64,000 nucleotides of DNA from JAHFPN01 sp036559465 (GTDB lineage: Bacteria; Pseudomonadota; Alphaproteobacteria; Rhizobiales; Xanthobacteraceae): contig DATBTC010000072.1 in the NCBI GenBank assembly GCA_036559465.1, forward strand, positions 3,276 through 67,275, in the 5' to 3' direction. The notes under the pieces were generated by a model. It did not search any database, was not told the DNA's origin, and worked only from the letters and a program-made list of their open reading frames with translations. Positions 44,638 through 52,498 of this stretch are shown here, one piece after another (positions within the stretch are counted from its first letter, which is position 1; every line of letters begins with the position of its first letter). The position numbers and the translations under genes are program-made.

Positions 44638-44856
44638 TCAGGGGTTTAGTTCGGACCGACCCGGTGCGGCGGCAGCGACCTCGGCGACCGAGAGGCGTAC
44701 GCATTTCCGGAGCACCACTCGATCCTGATCGTCGATGGCGAATTCGAGCTGGTCGCCGGCATTGAGTTCCCAGCGGCGGCGGAGTTCGACTGGAATCGTG
44801 AGCTGGCCCTTGCTGGTGAGGGTGGCTCGCATCCGGTATGGCCTGCGGTAGGACAT
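44638..44856 (-). CDS. AbrB/MazE-type DNA-binding protein inside the urease operon
   Basis: A 72-residue swapped-hairpin (SpoVT-AbrB) protein: MRATLTSKGQLTIPVELRRRWELNAGDQLEFAI, followed by DDQDRVVLRKC and an Ala-rich tail. The ATG at 44856 has AAGGAG nine bases upstream; an internal ATG at 44832 is possible. Such proteins are antitoxins or autoregulators. No toxin gene is next to it: its neighbours are ureAB and ureC on the same strand. A sigma-70-like promoter and a perfect palindrome precede it, suggesting an autoregulated transcription unit that reads on into ureCEFG. The flanking AT-rich DNA suggests an acquired insert. Confidence 0.85.
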   Translation of the reverse strand: MSYRRPYRMRATLTSKGQLTIPVELRRRWELNAGDQLEFAIDDQDRVVLRKCVRLSVAEVAAAAPGRSELNP

Positions 44857-44866
44857 TTTAGCTTTC

Positions 44867-44895
44867 TCCTTACATTTGTCTTACAAATGTAAGGA
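44867..44895 (-). promoter_or_regulatory. Perfect palindrome (13-bp arms) covering the start region of the AbrB-type gene
   Basis: TCCTTACATTTGT and ACAAATGTAAGGA are separated by CTT (plus-strand view). It begins at the -10 element, spans the expected transcription start and contains the ribosome-binding AAGGA of the downstream gene. It may serve as an operator for the encoded AbrB-type protein, as an RNA stem hiding the ribosome site, or both. Confidence 0.75.
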
Positions 44896-44923
44896 ATATA
44901 TCATCCAACCCGTTGTGAATCAA
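44895..44923 (-). promoter_or_regulatory. Sigma-70-like promoter within the urease operon
   Basis: On the minus strand TTGATT (44923-44918) and TATATT (44900-44895) are separated by exactly 17 bases. It lies 5 bases after the ureAB stop codon, in AT-rich DNA. It would transcribe the AbrB-type gene and then ureC, ureE, ureF and ureG. Confidence 0.65.
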
Positions 44924-44928
44924 GAGAT

Positions 44929-45564
44929 TCAAAGCTTCCCCATAACCCTTTGGCGGAACCCGTACACCTCCCGCTTGCCGACCAGCGCTACCAACGTCAC
45001 CTCGCGGGTCTGGCCCGGTTCGAAGCGCACGGCAGTCCCTGATGGGATGGCGAGCCGCATGCCACGGGCCCGGTCGCGGTCGAAGCGCAGCGCCGGGTTG
45101 GTCTCGAAGAAGTGGTAGTGGCTGCCGACCTGGATCGGCCGGTCGCCGGTATTGGCGACTTTCAGTGTGATGGTTGCGCGCCCTGCGTTGAGCTCCACGT
45201 CTCCCTTGGCCGCGATGATTTCGCCCGGCACCGGCCGGGCCTTGCCCTTCTTCTTCGAGCCGCCGCGGATCGGGTTGTGAACCGTGACAAGCTTGGTGCC
45301 GTCGGGGAATGTCGCTTCCACCTGCACATCGTGAATCATCTCGGCCACGCCATCCATGACCTGGCTGGCTTTCAGAATCTTCGCGCCGAACTGCATGAGC
45401 TGCGCCACGGTCTTGCCGTCGCGCGCGCCCTCGACCACCGCGTCGGAGATCAGCGCGATCGCTTCGGGATGGTTGAGCTTGACGCCGCGCTTGAGGCGCT
45501 TGCGCGCCACCTCCGCGGCCATGGCGATCAGAAGCTTGTCCTTCTCCCGGGGTGTCAGGTTCAT
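44929..45564 (-). CDS. Fused urease gamma-beta subunit (UreA-UreB)
   Basis: A 211-residue fusion. Residues 1-100 are the gamma subunit (MNLTPREKDKLLIAMAAEVARKRLKRGVKLNHPEA, QLMQFGAKIL, VMDGVAEMIHDVQVEATFPDGTKLVTVHNPI). After a Lys-rich linker (GGSKKKGKARPVPGE), the beta subunit has VGSHYHFFETNPALRFDRDRARGMRLAIPSGTAVRFEPGQ. Fused forms are known in Helicobacter and some alphaproteobacteria. The start has GGGAGG seven bases upstream. It lies 17 bases after ureD. Confidence 0.96.
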   Translation of the reverse strand: MNLTPREKDKLLIAMAAEVARKRLKRGVKLNHPEAIALISDAVVEGARDGKTVAQLMQFGAKILKASQVMDGVAEMIHDVQVEATFPDGTKLVTVHNPIRGGSKKKGKARPVPGEIIAAKGDVELNAGRATITLKVANTGDRPIQVGSHYHFFETNPALRFDRDRARGMRLAIPSGTAVRFEPGQTREVTLVALVGKREVYGFRQRVMGKL

Positions 45565-45581
45565 GGATTCCTCCCGAGTGC

Positions 45582-46421
45582 CTAGAGTGTGAAAGCAGGT
45601 GGCGGCGCGCAGTCGAGCGCGCTCAGCGCATCGAGCAACGTCCGGCGAAGCGCAAAGCCGTCTGGCGCGATAAGTCGCGCGATCAGAATTCCGTCGAACG
45701 CGCTGGCGCCGGCTTCAATCTCGTTTCCGAATGCCGCGCGCAGTGCATCGAGCCGCGTCTCCGCATCGGGCGCGACCTGCACGATGGTCGCGACTGCCGC
45801 CGCGCCCGCGGCCACCGCAGGGCGCGCCAAAAACTTCTCAATGCTTCCATCGAGCGTGAGCGCGTCGGCGAACACGAGCCGTCCGCCGTGGCGGATGCGC
45901 CATTGGTCGCGCCAGGTGCCGGAACGGACACGCTCGTCCATCGCTGTGCGGCCGAATACGACCGCTTCGCAGATGGTGAGCCGCGCATCGGCCGCGACGT
46001 CCGCGTCCAATGTTCGCGCGACGCGGGCGCGGTCGAACAGAATGGTTTCCTGCGGCAGCCAGTCGAGCCGGGCGCCGGAGCGGGCTTGCAGACGCAGCGT
46101 AATGCGCGCCGCCGGGCCGTTAGCGCGATAGATTTTCTCCGCCGCCTGGCTGGTCAGCGAGACGCGTGCGCCCTCCCCGGCTTCGACTGCGATCTCGAGC
46201 CGGTCGCCGCCAGCAATGCCGCCACCGGTATTGATCAGGATCGCTTCGAGCGCGTCTTCAGCGAGCCGCGGGAAACGCAGCCGCAGCGGTCCTGACTCTT
46301 CGACCTCGTACGCCTCGGTGCCGCCCTCGACCGTGCGAGCGACGAGACGCACCGCGCCGATGGCGCGGATCGAAGGCGGCAGGCCCGCCTTCACATCAGA
46401 GGGAGAGACGTTGACGGACAT
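45582..46421 (-). CDS. ureD: Urease accessory protein UreD
   Basis: Nickel-insertion scaffold that binds apo-urease directly, 279 residues. Recognised by LINTGGGIAGGDRLEIAVEAGEGARVSLTSQAAEKIYR, LDWLPQETILFDRARVARTLDADV and GRTAMDERVRSGTWRDQWRI. The 5' end overlaps the 3' end of urtE by 26 bases, tying uptake and hydrolysis genes into one transcript. ureAB follows after 17 bases. Confidence 0.95.
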   Translation of the reverse strand: MSVNVSPSDVKAGLPPSIRAIGAVRLVARTVEGGTEAYEVEESGPLRLRFPRLAEDALEAILINTGGGIAGGDRLEIAVEAGEGARVSLTSQAAEKIYRANGPAARITLRLQARSGARLDWLPQETILFDRARVARTLDADVAADARLTICEAVVFGRTAMDERVRSGTWRDQWRIRHGGRLVFADALTLDGSIEKFLARPAVAAGAAAVATIVQVAPDAETRLDALRAAFGNEIEAGASAFDGILIARLIAPDGFALRRTLLDALSALDCAPPPAFTL

Positions 46422-47091
46422 CGGTTTGCTGCATCGCCTCGCGGTCGCCGGAGAGCACGATCTGCCCGCGTTCCATCACCGCGAAGCTGTCGGCAAGCTC
46501 CTTGGCGAAATCGAAATACTGTTCCACCAGCAGGATCGCGATGCCGCCACGGTTGCGCAAGTACTTAATTGCGTTGCCGATATCCTTGATGATCGAAGGC
46601 TGGATGCCCTCGGTCGGCTCGTCGAGCACGAGGACCTTTGGCCGCATCACAAGCGCGCGCGCGATGGCGAGCTGCTGTTGCTGACCGCCCGACAAGTCGC
46701 CGCCGCGCCGCCGCAGCATGTCCTTCAACACCGGAAACAGCGAATAGACGTCGTCGGGCACATCGCGGCTGGCACGTGGCAGAGGCGCGAAGCCGGTTTC
46801 CAAATTTTCCTCGACCGTCAACAGCGGGAAAATCTCGCGGCCCTGCGGCACATAGCCGACGCCGAGGCGCGCGCGTTCATAGGGCACGAGCTTCGTGATG
46901 TCCTTGCCGTCGAGCACGATCGATCCCGCGCTGACCGACTGCTGGCCGACGATGGCGCGCAGCAGGCTCGTCTTGCCGACGCCGTTACGACCCAAGACGC
47001 AGGTGACCTTGCCCGGCTCTACGTTCAGCGAAATCCCGCGCAGTGCCTGCGCGGCGCCGTAGAAGAGGTCGATGCCTTTCACTTCCAGCAT
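46396..47091 (-). CDS. urtE: Urea ABC transporter ATP-binding subunit UrtE
   Basis: LivF-type ATPase of the high-affinity urea importer, 231 residues. Walker A is GRNGVGKTS near 34-42, the signature is LSGGQQQQLAIARAL, and Walker B is VLVLDEPTEGIQPSII; the -TEGIQPSII- form separates UrtE from LivF of amino-acid systems. The context confirms it: urtD is 2 bases upstream and ureD overlaps its end. Confidence 0.95.
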   Translation of the reverse strand: MLEVKGIDLFYGAAQALRGISLNVEPGKVTCVLGRNGVGKTSLLRAIVGQQSVSAGSIVLDGKDITKLVPYERARLGVGYVPQGREIFPLLTVEENLETGFAPLPRASRDVPDDVYSLFPVLKDMLRRRGGDLSGGQQQQLAIARALVMRPKVLVLDEPTEGIQPSIIKDIGNAIKYLRNRGGIAILLVEQYFDFAKELADSFAVMERGQIVLSGDREAMQQTDVRQRLSL

Positions 47092-47093
47092 CG

Positions 47094-47849
47094 TCAGCGT
47101 CCCAAATATACTTCGATCACCCGCTCATCGGCGGAGACTTGATCGAGCGAGCCTTCGGCCAGCACCGAGCCCTCGTGCAGCACGGTTACGCGCACGTTGA
47201 GTTCACGCACGAAGCTCATGTCGTGCTCGACCACGATCACCGTTCGATCGCGGTTAATCTCGCGTAGCAACTCGGCGGTCTGGTGGGTTTCGGCGTCGGT
47301 CATGCCGGCGGCAGGCTCATCCACCAGCAGCAGCCGCGGCTCTTGGGCCAGCAGCATGCCGATCTCGAGCCATTGTTTCTGACCGTGCGAGAGACGACCG
47401 GCAAGCCGGCTGCGGTGATCGGTAAGCCTCACAATTCCGAGCAGTTCATCAATGCGGTTGCGGGCCTGCGGATTCGGGCGCCAGAACGCCGCGGCCCGCG
47501 CGTTGCGGTTGCCGGCGAGCGCCAGCACCAGGTTGTCGTCGACCGAGTGGTGGTCGAAGACGGTCGGCTTCTGGAACTTGCGGCCGATGCCCAAAAGCGC
47601 GATCGCGGCCTCGTCGAGCTTGGTCAGATCGATCTCGCCGCCGAACAGCACGTCGCCCTCGTCGGGCCGGGTCTTGCCGGTGATGACGTCCATCATCGTG
47701 GTCTTGCCGGCGCCGTTAGGGCCGATGATGGCCCGCATCTCGCCGGGCTCGACCACCAGCGACAATTTGTTGAGCGCACGGAAGCCGTCGAACGAGACGC
47801 TGACACCGTCGAGATAAAGGAGCGATTGGGGCGAGGTGCCGAGGGTCAT
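47094..47849 (-). CDS. urtD: Urea ABC transporter ATP-binding subunit UrtD
   Basis: LivG-type ATPase, 251 residues. Walker A is GPNGAGKTTMMDVITGKTRPDEG; the Q-loop region is GIGRKFQKPTVF; the signature is LSHGQKQWLEIGMLLAQEPRLLLVDEPAAGMTDAET; the switch His is in VIVVEHDMSFVREL. SHGQKQWLEIGM is characteristic of UrtD. Its start is 4 bases after the urtC stop. Confidence 0.95.
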   Translation of the reverse strand: MTLGTSPQSLLYLDGVSVSFDGFRALNKLSLVVEPGEMRAIIGPNGAGKTTMMDVITGKTRPDEGDVLFGGEIDLTKLDEAAIALLGIGRKFQKPTVFDHHSVDDNLVLALAGNRNARAAAFWRPNPQARNRIDELLGIVRLTDHRSRLAGRLSHGQKQWLEIGMLLAQEPRLLLVDEPAAGMTDAETHQTAELLREINRDRTVIVVEHDMSFVRELNVRVTVLHEGSVLAEGSLDQVSADERVIEVYLGR

Positions 47850-47853
47850 GGCA

Positions 47854-49332
47854 CTACTCCGCCGCCTTTGGCACTTGTCCAGCTTCCAGCGCGACGCCGC
47901 TCACTGCGGCGCTGCCGCCGTTCGCGGGCTCTTTGCCGAACCAGTCGGAGATCGAGCCGACGATCCCCTTGGGCAACAGCAGTGTGACCAGGATGAACAA
48001 TCCACCGAGCGCGAACAGCCAATAGGGAGCAAGCCCCACGGTCGTATAGGGCGAGATGAAGAAGCCGAAGACGAGCGCGCCGAATGTCGCGCCGACCGCG
48101 AGTGGATGGCCGGCCTTCACGAGGCTTACGATCGCGAGCAGCACGGCCACGGAAAGCGGTCCGACGTAACCGGCCAGGACCCCCGCCGTGCTGGGCGAGA
48201 AAGACGCGACCAGAAGCGGCAAAGCCCAGGCTGCCGCGGCGGCGGCGGCGCCAATCAGCGCGCCCAAGATCGCTTGCCGCATCCAGATCGCAATTCCGAT
48301 CAAAACAACGACCGAAATCACCCCGAACATCCAATAGGGCACGACGGAGCCGCCGGTGAAGAAGGTCTTGGCGTAATTCACCACCACGGCGCCGAGCGCG
48401 GCGCCGACCAGCGTGCCGCGGCCGCCGACCGCGACCCAGATCACGATCTCGATGGAATTGGCCGGAGAGAACTCGCTCGGATTGATGATGCCGACCTGGG
48501 GCACATAGAGCGCACCGGCGAGACCGGCGAGGCACGCCGAGAGTACGAAGGCGGCGAGCTTGTAGTTCTCGACCCGGTAGCCGAGGAAGCGCACGCGCGA
48601 TTCTTCGTCGCGGATCGCGACCAGAACCTTGCCGAATTTCGACTTCACCAGCCACTGACAAAGCAGGAAGCCCAAAGCCAATGCCAGGGCCGAGAGGAAA
48701 AACAATACCGCCCGCGTCGTCGGCGCCTGGACGTTGAAGCCGAGGATGTCCTTGAAATCGGTGAGGCCGTTATTGCCGCCGAAGCCGAAGTTGTTGCGAA
48801 AGAAGCCGAGCATCAGCGCGAAGGTCAGCGCCTGGGTGATGATCGAGAGATAGACACCGGTGACGCGCGAGCGGAAGGCAAACCAGCCGAACACGAACGC
48901 CAGCACGGCGGGAACCAAGAATACCATCAGCCCGGCATAGGCGAACCAGTTGAAGCCGTACCAGTAGACCGGAAGCTCCGGCCAGTTGAGAAACACCATG
49001 AAGTCGGGCCGGATCGGATCGGCGTAGACGCCGCGGGTGCCGATCTGGCGCATCAGGTACATGCCCATGGCGTAGCCGCCGAGCGCGAAGAACGCGCCGT
49101 GGCCGAGCGAAAGAATTCCGGCGTAGCCCCAGATCAAGTCCACGGCGACGGCGAGCAGCGCATAGCAAAGATATTTGCCGAGCAGCGGCACCCAATAGCT
49201 CTGGATATAGAACGGCGACGAGGGCGGCAGCAACAGATTGCACGCCGGCACCGCTACCGCGACGATCGCGAGCACGGCGAGGAACAGCCAGCCCCGGCCA
49301 TCGAGCAGGCGCGCGGTCAAGGGCTGCCTCAT
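47854..49332 (-). CDS. urtC: Urea ABC transporter permease UrtC, with extra internal membrane segment
   Basis: LivM-type permease. The conserved core is clear: DLIWGYAGILSLGHGAFFALGGYAMGMYLMRQIG (about 65-98), GFGGNNGLTDFKDILGF, LVAIRDEESRVRFLGYRVENYKL and AVGGRGTLVGAALGAVVVNYAKTFFTG (about 301-327). It is 492 residues where UrtC is usually near 380. About 110 extra residues with three or four hydrophobic stretches (about 328-435) separate AKTFFTG from the terminal YWLFALGGLFILVTLLLPKGIVG. It overlaps the urtB stop by 4 bases. Confidence 0.92.
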   Translation of the reverse strand: MRQPLTARLLDGRGWLFLAVLAIVAVAVPACNLLLPPSSPFYIQSYWVPLLGKYLCYALLAVAVDLIWGYAGILSLGHGAFFALGGYAMGMYLMRQIGTRGVYADPIRPDFMVFLNWPELPVYWYGFNWFAYAGLMVFLVPAVLAFVFGWFAFRSRVTGVYLSIITQALTFALMLGFFRNNFGFGGNNGLTDFKDILGFNVQAPTTRAVLFFLSALALALGFLLCQWLVKSKFGKVLVAIRDEESRVRFLGYRVENYKLAAFVLSACLAGLAGALYVPQVGIINPSEFSPANSIEIVIWVAVGGRGTLVGAALGAVVVNYAKTFFTGGSVVPYWMFGVISVVVLIGIAIWMRQAILGALIGAAAAAAAWALPLLVASFSPSTAGVLAGYVGPLSVAVLLAIVSLVKAGHPLAVGATFGALVFGFFISPYTTVGLAPYWLFALGGLFILVTLLLPKGIVGSISDWFGKEPANGGSAAVSGVALEAGQVPKAAE

Positions 49333-50936
49333 GCCTCGACTGCCCTGCCCTTGATCGCGAACAGGCCGCGCGGGCGCTTCTGGATGAAAAGGATGACGAG
49401 CACCAGGAAGATGATCTTGCCGAGCACGGCACCGGTGACCGGCTCAAGCAATTTGTTGGCGATGCCGAGCGTCATGGCGCCGACCAGCGTTCCAAACAGA
49501 TTTCCGACGCCGCCGAACACGACCACCAGGAAGCTGTCGATGATGTAGCCCTGGCCGAGATTGGGCGAGACATTGTCAATCTGCGAGAGCGCGACGCCCG
49601 CGATGCCGGCGATGCCGGAGCCGAGCCCGAAGGTAAGCGCATCGACGCGGCTGGTGCGGATGCCCATGGAAGCGGCCATTTGGCGGTTTTGCACCACCGC
49701 GCGCATCTCCAGCCCGAAGCGCGTGATGCGCAGCACGAACAGCAAGGCCGCGAATACCGCGAGCGAGAAGAGGATGATCCAGAGCCGACCGTAGGTGATG
49801 GAAAGCTGGCCGAGTTCGAAGGAGCCCGACATCCAGCTCGGCGAGCCGACTTCGCGGTTCGAGGACCCGAAGGTGGTGCGCACCGCCTGCTGGATGATCA
49901 GCGACAGGCCCCAGGTCGCCAGCAGCGTTTCCAGCGGCCGGCCATAGAGGTAGCGAATGATGCCGCGCTCGATCAGCAGGCCGATCGCGCCGGCCACGAG
50001 GAAGGCGAGCGGTACGGCGATGACGAGCGACCACTCGAACAAAGCGGGGTTGTTGCTGCGAATCCATTGCTGGACGACGAAGGTGACGTAAGCGCCGAGC
50101 ATCACCATCTCGCCATGCGCCATGTTGATGACGCCCATGACGCCGAACGTGATGGCAAGGCCGATTGCGGCCAGCAACAGCACCGAGCCGAGCGAAAGCC
50201 CGTACCAGACGTTTTGCCCGAGGCTCCATACCGCGAGGTTGCGCTCCACGGCGGCGAGCGCGTCGGTGGCAGCTTGTTTCAAACTTGCCGGCGCGTCGGC
50301 CGGGAGCGAGCGCAACAGCGCAAGCGAATCCTGATCGCCGCGCGCCGCGACAATTCCGATGGCGGCGGCGCGATCGGCCGCCGGCGCGTCGGGTTTGAAC
50401 ACCAGAATCGCGGCACGGGCCTCGCCGAGCGCGCGCTTGATGCGCGGATCGGATTCCTTGGCGAGCGCCGCCTCGACGGCCGCGAGCGCGCCGGAATCGC
50501 GCGACTTGAACACAGCCTGGGCCGCGTCGAAGCGGACAACTGGATCGGCCGCAAGCAGCGTGAGCGCGCCGAGCGCGGCCTCGAGCGCGCGGCGTATGCG
50601 GTTATTGAGGCGGACCGGATCGAGGCCCGCAGGCTCCGGATCCACCAACTTCTTGGTGGCCGCTTCATAGAGCTTGCCGTCCTTGCCTTTGACGTAGACG
50701 GCCTTGGTGTCGGGGTGGAACAGGAGCCGGCCTTCGGCGGCGGCGGTCACCACGGTCGCGGCATCGGCGTGGCCGCTAGTCGCCAGCTCGACGATGGCAG
50801 TCTCGGTGTCGGGAAAGCTGTCGGTGGAGAATTTGGCGAGCGCGTCTTCAAAGGGGCCGGCGTGCGCCGGGACCGCACCGATGGCCGTCAGGAGGCCGAT
50901 CGAAAGAGCGAGCAAGAGCGCTGCGAGGCTTCGCAT
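49329..50936 (-). CDS. urtB: Urea ABC transporter permease UrtB
   Basis: LivH-type permease, 535 residues. A signal peptide (MRSLAALLLALSIGLLTAIG...AHA) is followed by a periplasmic alpha-helical HEAT-like region (about 30-230) that is specific to UrtB. Then come the membrane helices with LAITFGVMGVINMAHGEMVMLGAYVTF, TWGLSLIIQQAVRTTFGSSNREVG and VVVFGGVGNLFGTLVGA. It is downstream of urtA across a strong palindrome (50963-50990) and overlaps urtC by 4 bases. Confidence 0.95.
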   Translation of the reverse strand: MRSLAALLLALSIGLLTAIGAVPAHAGPFEDALAKFSTDSFPDTETAIVELATSGHADAATVVTAAAEGRLLFHPDTKAVYVKGKDGKLYEAATKKLVDPEPAGLDPVRLNNRIRRALEAALGALTLLAADPVVRFDAAQAVFKSRDSGALAAVEAALAKESDPRIKRALGEARAAILVFKPDAPAADRAAAIGIVAARGDQDSLALLRSLPADAPASLKQAATDALAAVERNLAVWSLGQNVWYGLSLGSVLLLAAIGLAITFGVMGVINMAHGEMVMLGAYVTFVVQQWIRSNNPALFEWSLVIAVPLAFLVAGAIGLLIERGIIRYLYGRPLETLLATWGLSLIIQQAVRTTFGSSNREVGSPSWMSGSFELGQLSITYGRLWIILFSLAVFAALLFVLRITRFGLEMRAVVQNRQMAASMGIRTSRVDALTFGLGSGIAGIAGVALSQIDNVSPNLGQGYIIDSFLVVVFGGVGNLFGTLVGAMTLGIANKLLEPVTGAVLGKIIFLVLVILFIQKRPRGLFAIKGRAVEA

Positions 50937-50962
50937 TGTCGGGCGACCCCGTTCTTGATGGA

Positions 50963-50990
50963 CCGGGCGGGGAGCATGCTCCCCGCCCGG
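50963..50990 (-). repeat. 28-base perfect palindrome between urtA and urtB
   Basis: Arms CCGGGCGGGGAG and CTCCCCGCCCGG enclose CATG. It lies after urtA on the minus strand and has no T-run. A stem of 12 G/C-rich pairs here would protect the urtA message and reduce read-through to urtB, as in other ABC operons where binding protein is needed in excess. Confidence 0.75.
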
Positions 50991-51020
50991 CCGGATCAGG
51001 TCAAGCGATGCGGCGAAGAA

Positions 51021-52307
51021 TTAGGAGCCGCACTTCTTGGTGACTTTATTGTAGTTCCCGCACTTCAAGGTCTTCCAGTCGGCGATCAGATCCTTGGAAT
51101 CCGGAAGATGGGTGGACCAGGCATCGCCGGGGACGAGACCCGAAGTTTTCCACACCACATCGAACTGCCCATCGGCGCGGACTTCGCCGATGAATACAGG
51201 CTTGGTGATGTGGTGGTTGGGCAGCATCTCGGAGATGCCGCCGGTCAGGTTCGGCACCTTAACTCCGATGACGGCGTCGATGACCTTGTCCGGATTCGTG
51301 GTACCGGCCTTCTTCACCGCCTCGACCCACATGGCGAAGCCGATGACGTGAGCTTCCATCGGATCGTTGGTGACGCGCTTCGGGTCCTTGATGAAGGCCT
51401 TCCACTTGGCGATGAACTCGGCGTTCTTCGCATCCTTGATCGACTGGAAGTAGTTCCAGGCGGCCAAGTGACCGAGCAACGGCTTGGTGTCGAGACCGGC
51501 GAGCTCTTCCTCGCCGACCGAGAACGCCACGACCGGGATGTCGGTCGCCTTGATGCCCTGGTTGCCGAGCTCCTTATAGAACGGAACGTTGGCGTCGCCA
51601 TTGATGGTGGACACCACCGCGGTCTTCTTGCCCGCCGTGCCGAACTTCTTGATGTCGGCGACGATGGTCTGGAAGTCGGCGTGCCCGAACGGCGTATAAT
51701 TGATCATGATGTCTTCGGCCTTGACGCCCTTCGACTTCAGATAGGCCTCAAGGATCTTGTTCGTGGTGCGCGGATAAACGTAGTCGGTGCCGGCCAGAAC
51801 CCAGCGCTGTACTTTTTCGTTGGCCATCAGGTAGTCGACGGCCGGGATCGCCTGCTGGTTCGGCGCGGCGCCGGTGTAGAACACGTTACGCTCGCTCTCC
51901 TCGCCCTCGTACTGCACCGGGTAGAACAGGATCGAGTTCAGCTCCTTGAACACCGGCAACACGGATTTGCGCGACACTGAGGTCCAGCAGCCGAACACTA
52001 CGGATACCTTGTCCTTGTTGATGAGCTCGCGCGCTTTCTCGGCGAACAGCGGCCAGTTCGAGGCCGGGTCGACGACGACCGCCTCGAGCTTCTTGCCGAG
52101 CAAGCCGCCCTTCTTGTTCTGCTCGTCGATGAGGAACAGCATGGTGTCCTTCAGCGTGGTCTCGCTGATGGCCATGGTGCCGGAGAGCGAATGCAGGATG
52201 CCGACCTTGATGGTCTCCTGCGCTACCGCGGGCGCGGCAGCCATTGCATACGCGGCGGCACCGAAAGCAGCGGCGCCGAACGCGCGTCGGGTGATCAGTT
52301 TCAGCAT
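51021..52307 (-). CDS. urtA: Urea ABC transporter substrate-binding protein UrtA
   Basis: Periplasmic urea receptor, 428 residues from ATG 52307, with GAGGGA upstream; the frame extends to 52442 without support. The leader MLKLITRRAFGAAAFGAAAYA has a double Arg, possibly Tat-dependent. The mature part has ETIKVGILHSLSGTMAISETTLKDTMLFLIDEQNKKGG, then VFGCWTSVSRKSVLPVF and FYPVQYEGEESERNVFYTGAAPNQQ, all diagnostic of UrtA/FmdD. A sigma-54 promoter ends about 65 bases upstream of the start. Confidence 0.96.
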   Translation of the reverse strand: MLKLITRRAFGAAAFGAAAYAMAAAPAVAQETIKVGILHSLSGTMAISETTLKDTMLFLIDEQNKKGGLLGKKLEAVVVDPASNWPLFAEKARELINKDKVSVVFGCWTSVSRKSVLPVFKELNSILFYPVQYEGEESERNVFYTGAAPNQQAIPAVDYLMANEKVQRWVLAGTDYVYPRTTNKILEAYLKSKGVKAEDIMINYTPFGHADFQTIVADIKKFGTAGKKTAVVSTINGDANVPFYKELGNQGIKATDIPVVAFSVGEEELAGLDTKPLLGHLAAWNYFQSIKDAKNAEFIAKWKAFIKDPKRVTNDPMEAHVIGFAMWVEAVKKAGTTNPDKVIDAVIGVKVPNLTGGISEMLPNHHITKPVFIGEVRADGQFDVVWKTSGLVPGDAWSTHLPDSKDLIADWKTLKCGNYNKVTKKCGS

Positions 52308-52371
52308 GTAGAATCCCTCATGAGGTTCACGCGCACGCGCGACCCCCGTCACGCGTGCTCGGAGCCTATAT

Positions 52372-52387
52372 TGCAATGCACATGCCA
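52372..52387 (-). promoter_or_regulatory. Sigma-54 (RpoN) promoter for the urt-ure operon
   Basis: On the minus strand the sequence is TGGCATGTGCATTGCA, against consensus TGGCACGN4TTGCW, with the GG and GC at exact -24/-12 spacing. The start codon of urtA is 65 bases downstream. This predicts RpoN plus an enhancer protein such as NtrC. Confidence 0.8.
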
Positions 52388-52437
52388 GCGTTCGGAGGGT
52401 CGCGATGCCTTGTAAATCAAAGGCTCGGCGGCGGGCT

Positions 52438-52459
52438 TGCACAAAAAACGTTCAGGTGC
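52438..52459. promoter_or_regulatory. Possible NtrC half-sites upstream of the urtA promoter
   Basis: TGCAC (52438-52442) and GGTGC (52455-52459) lie about 50-70 bases upstream of the -24 element. They resemble the halves of the NtrC site (TGCACC...GGTGCA), but the 12-base gap is longer than usual. Weak evidence. Confidence 0.3.
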
Positions 52460-52498
52460 CGACGGACTGCCAGGTTATTAGGCAGGAGCAATAGGCGG

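Noticed and set aside
44638..44856. Toxin-antitoxin pair built on the AbrB-type protein
   Set aside because: No toxin-sized open frame of PIN, MazF or Doc type lies on either side. Both neighbours are urease subunits.
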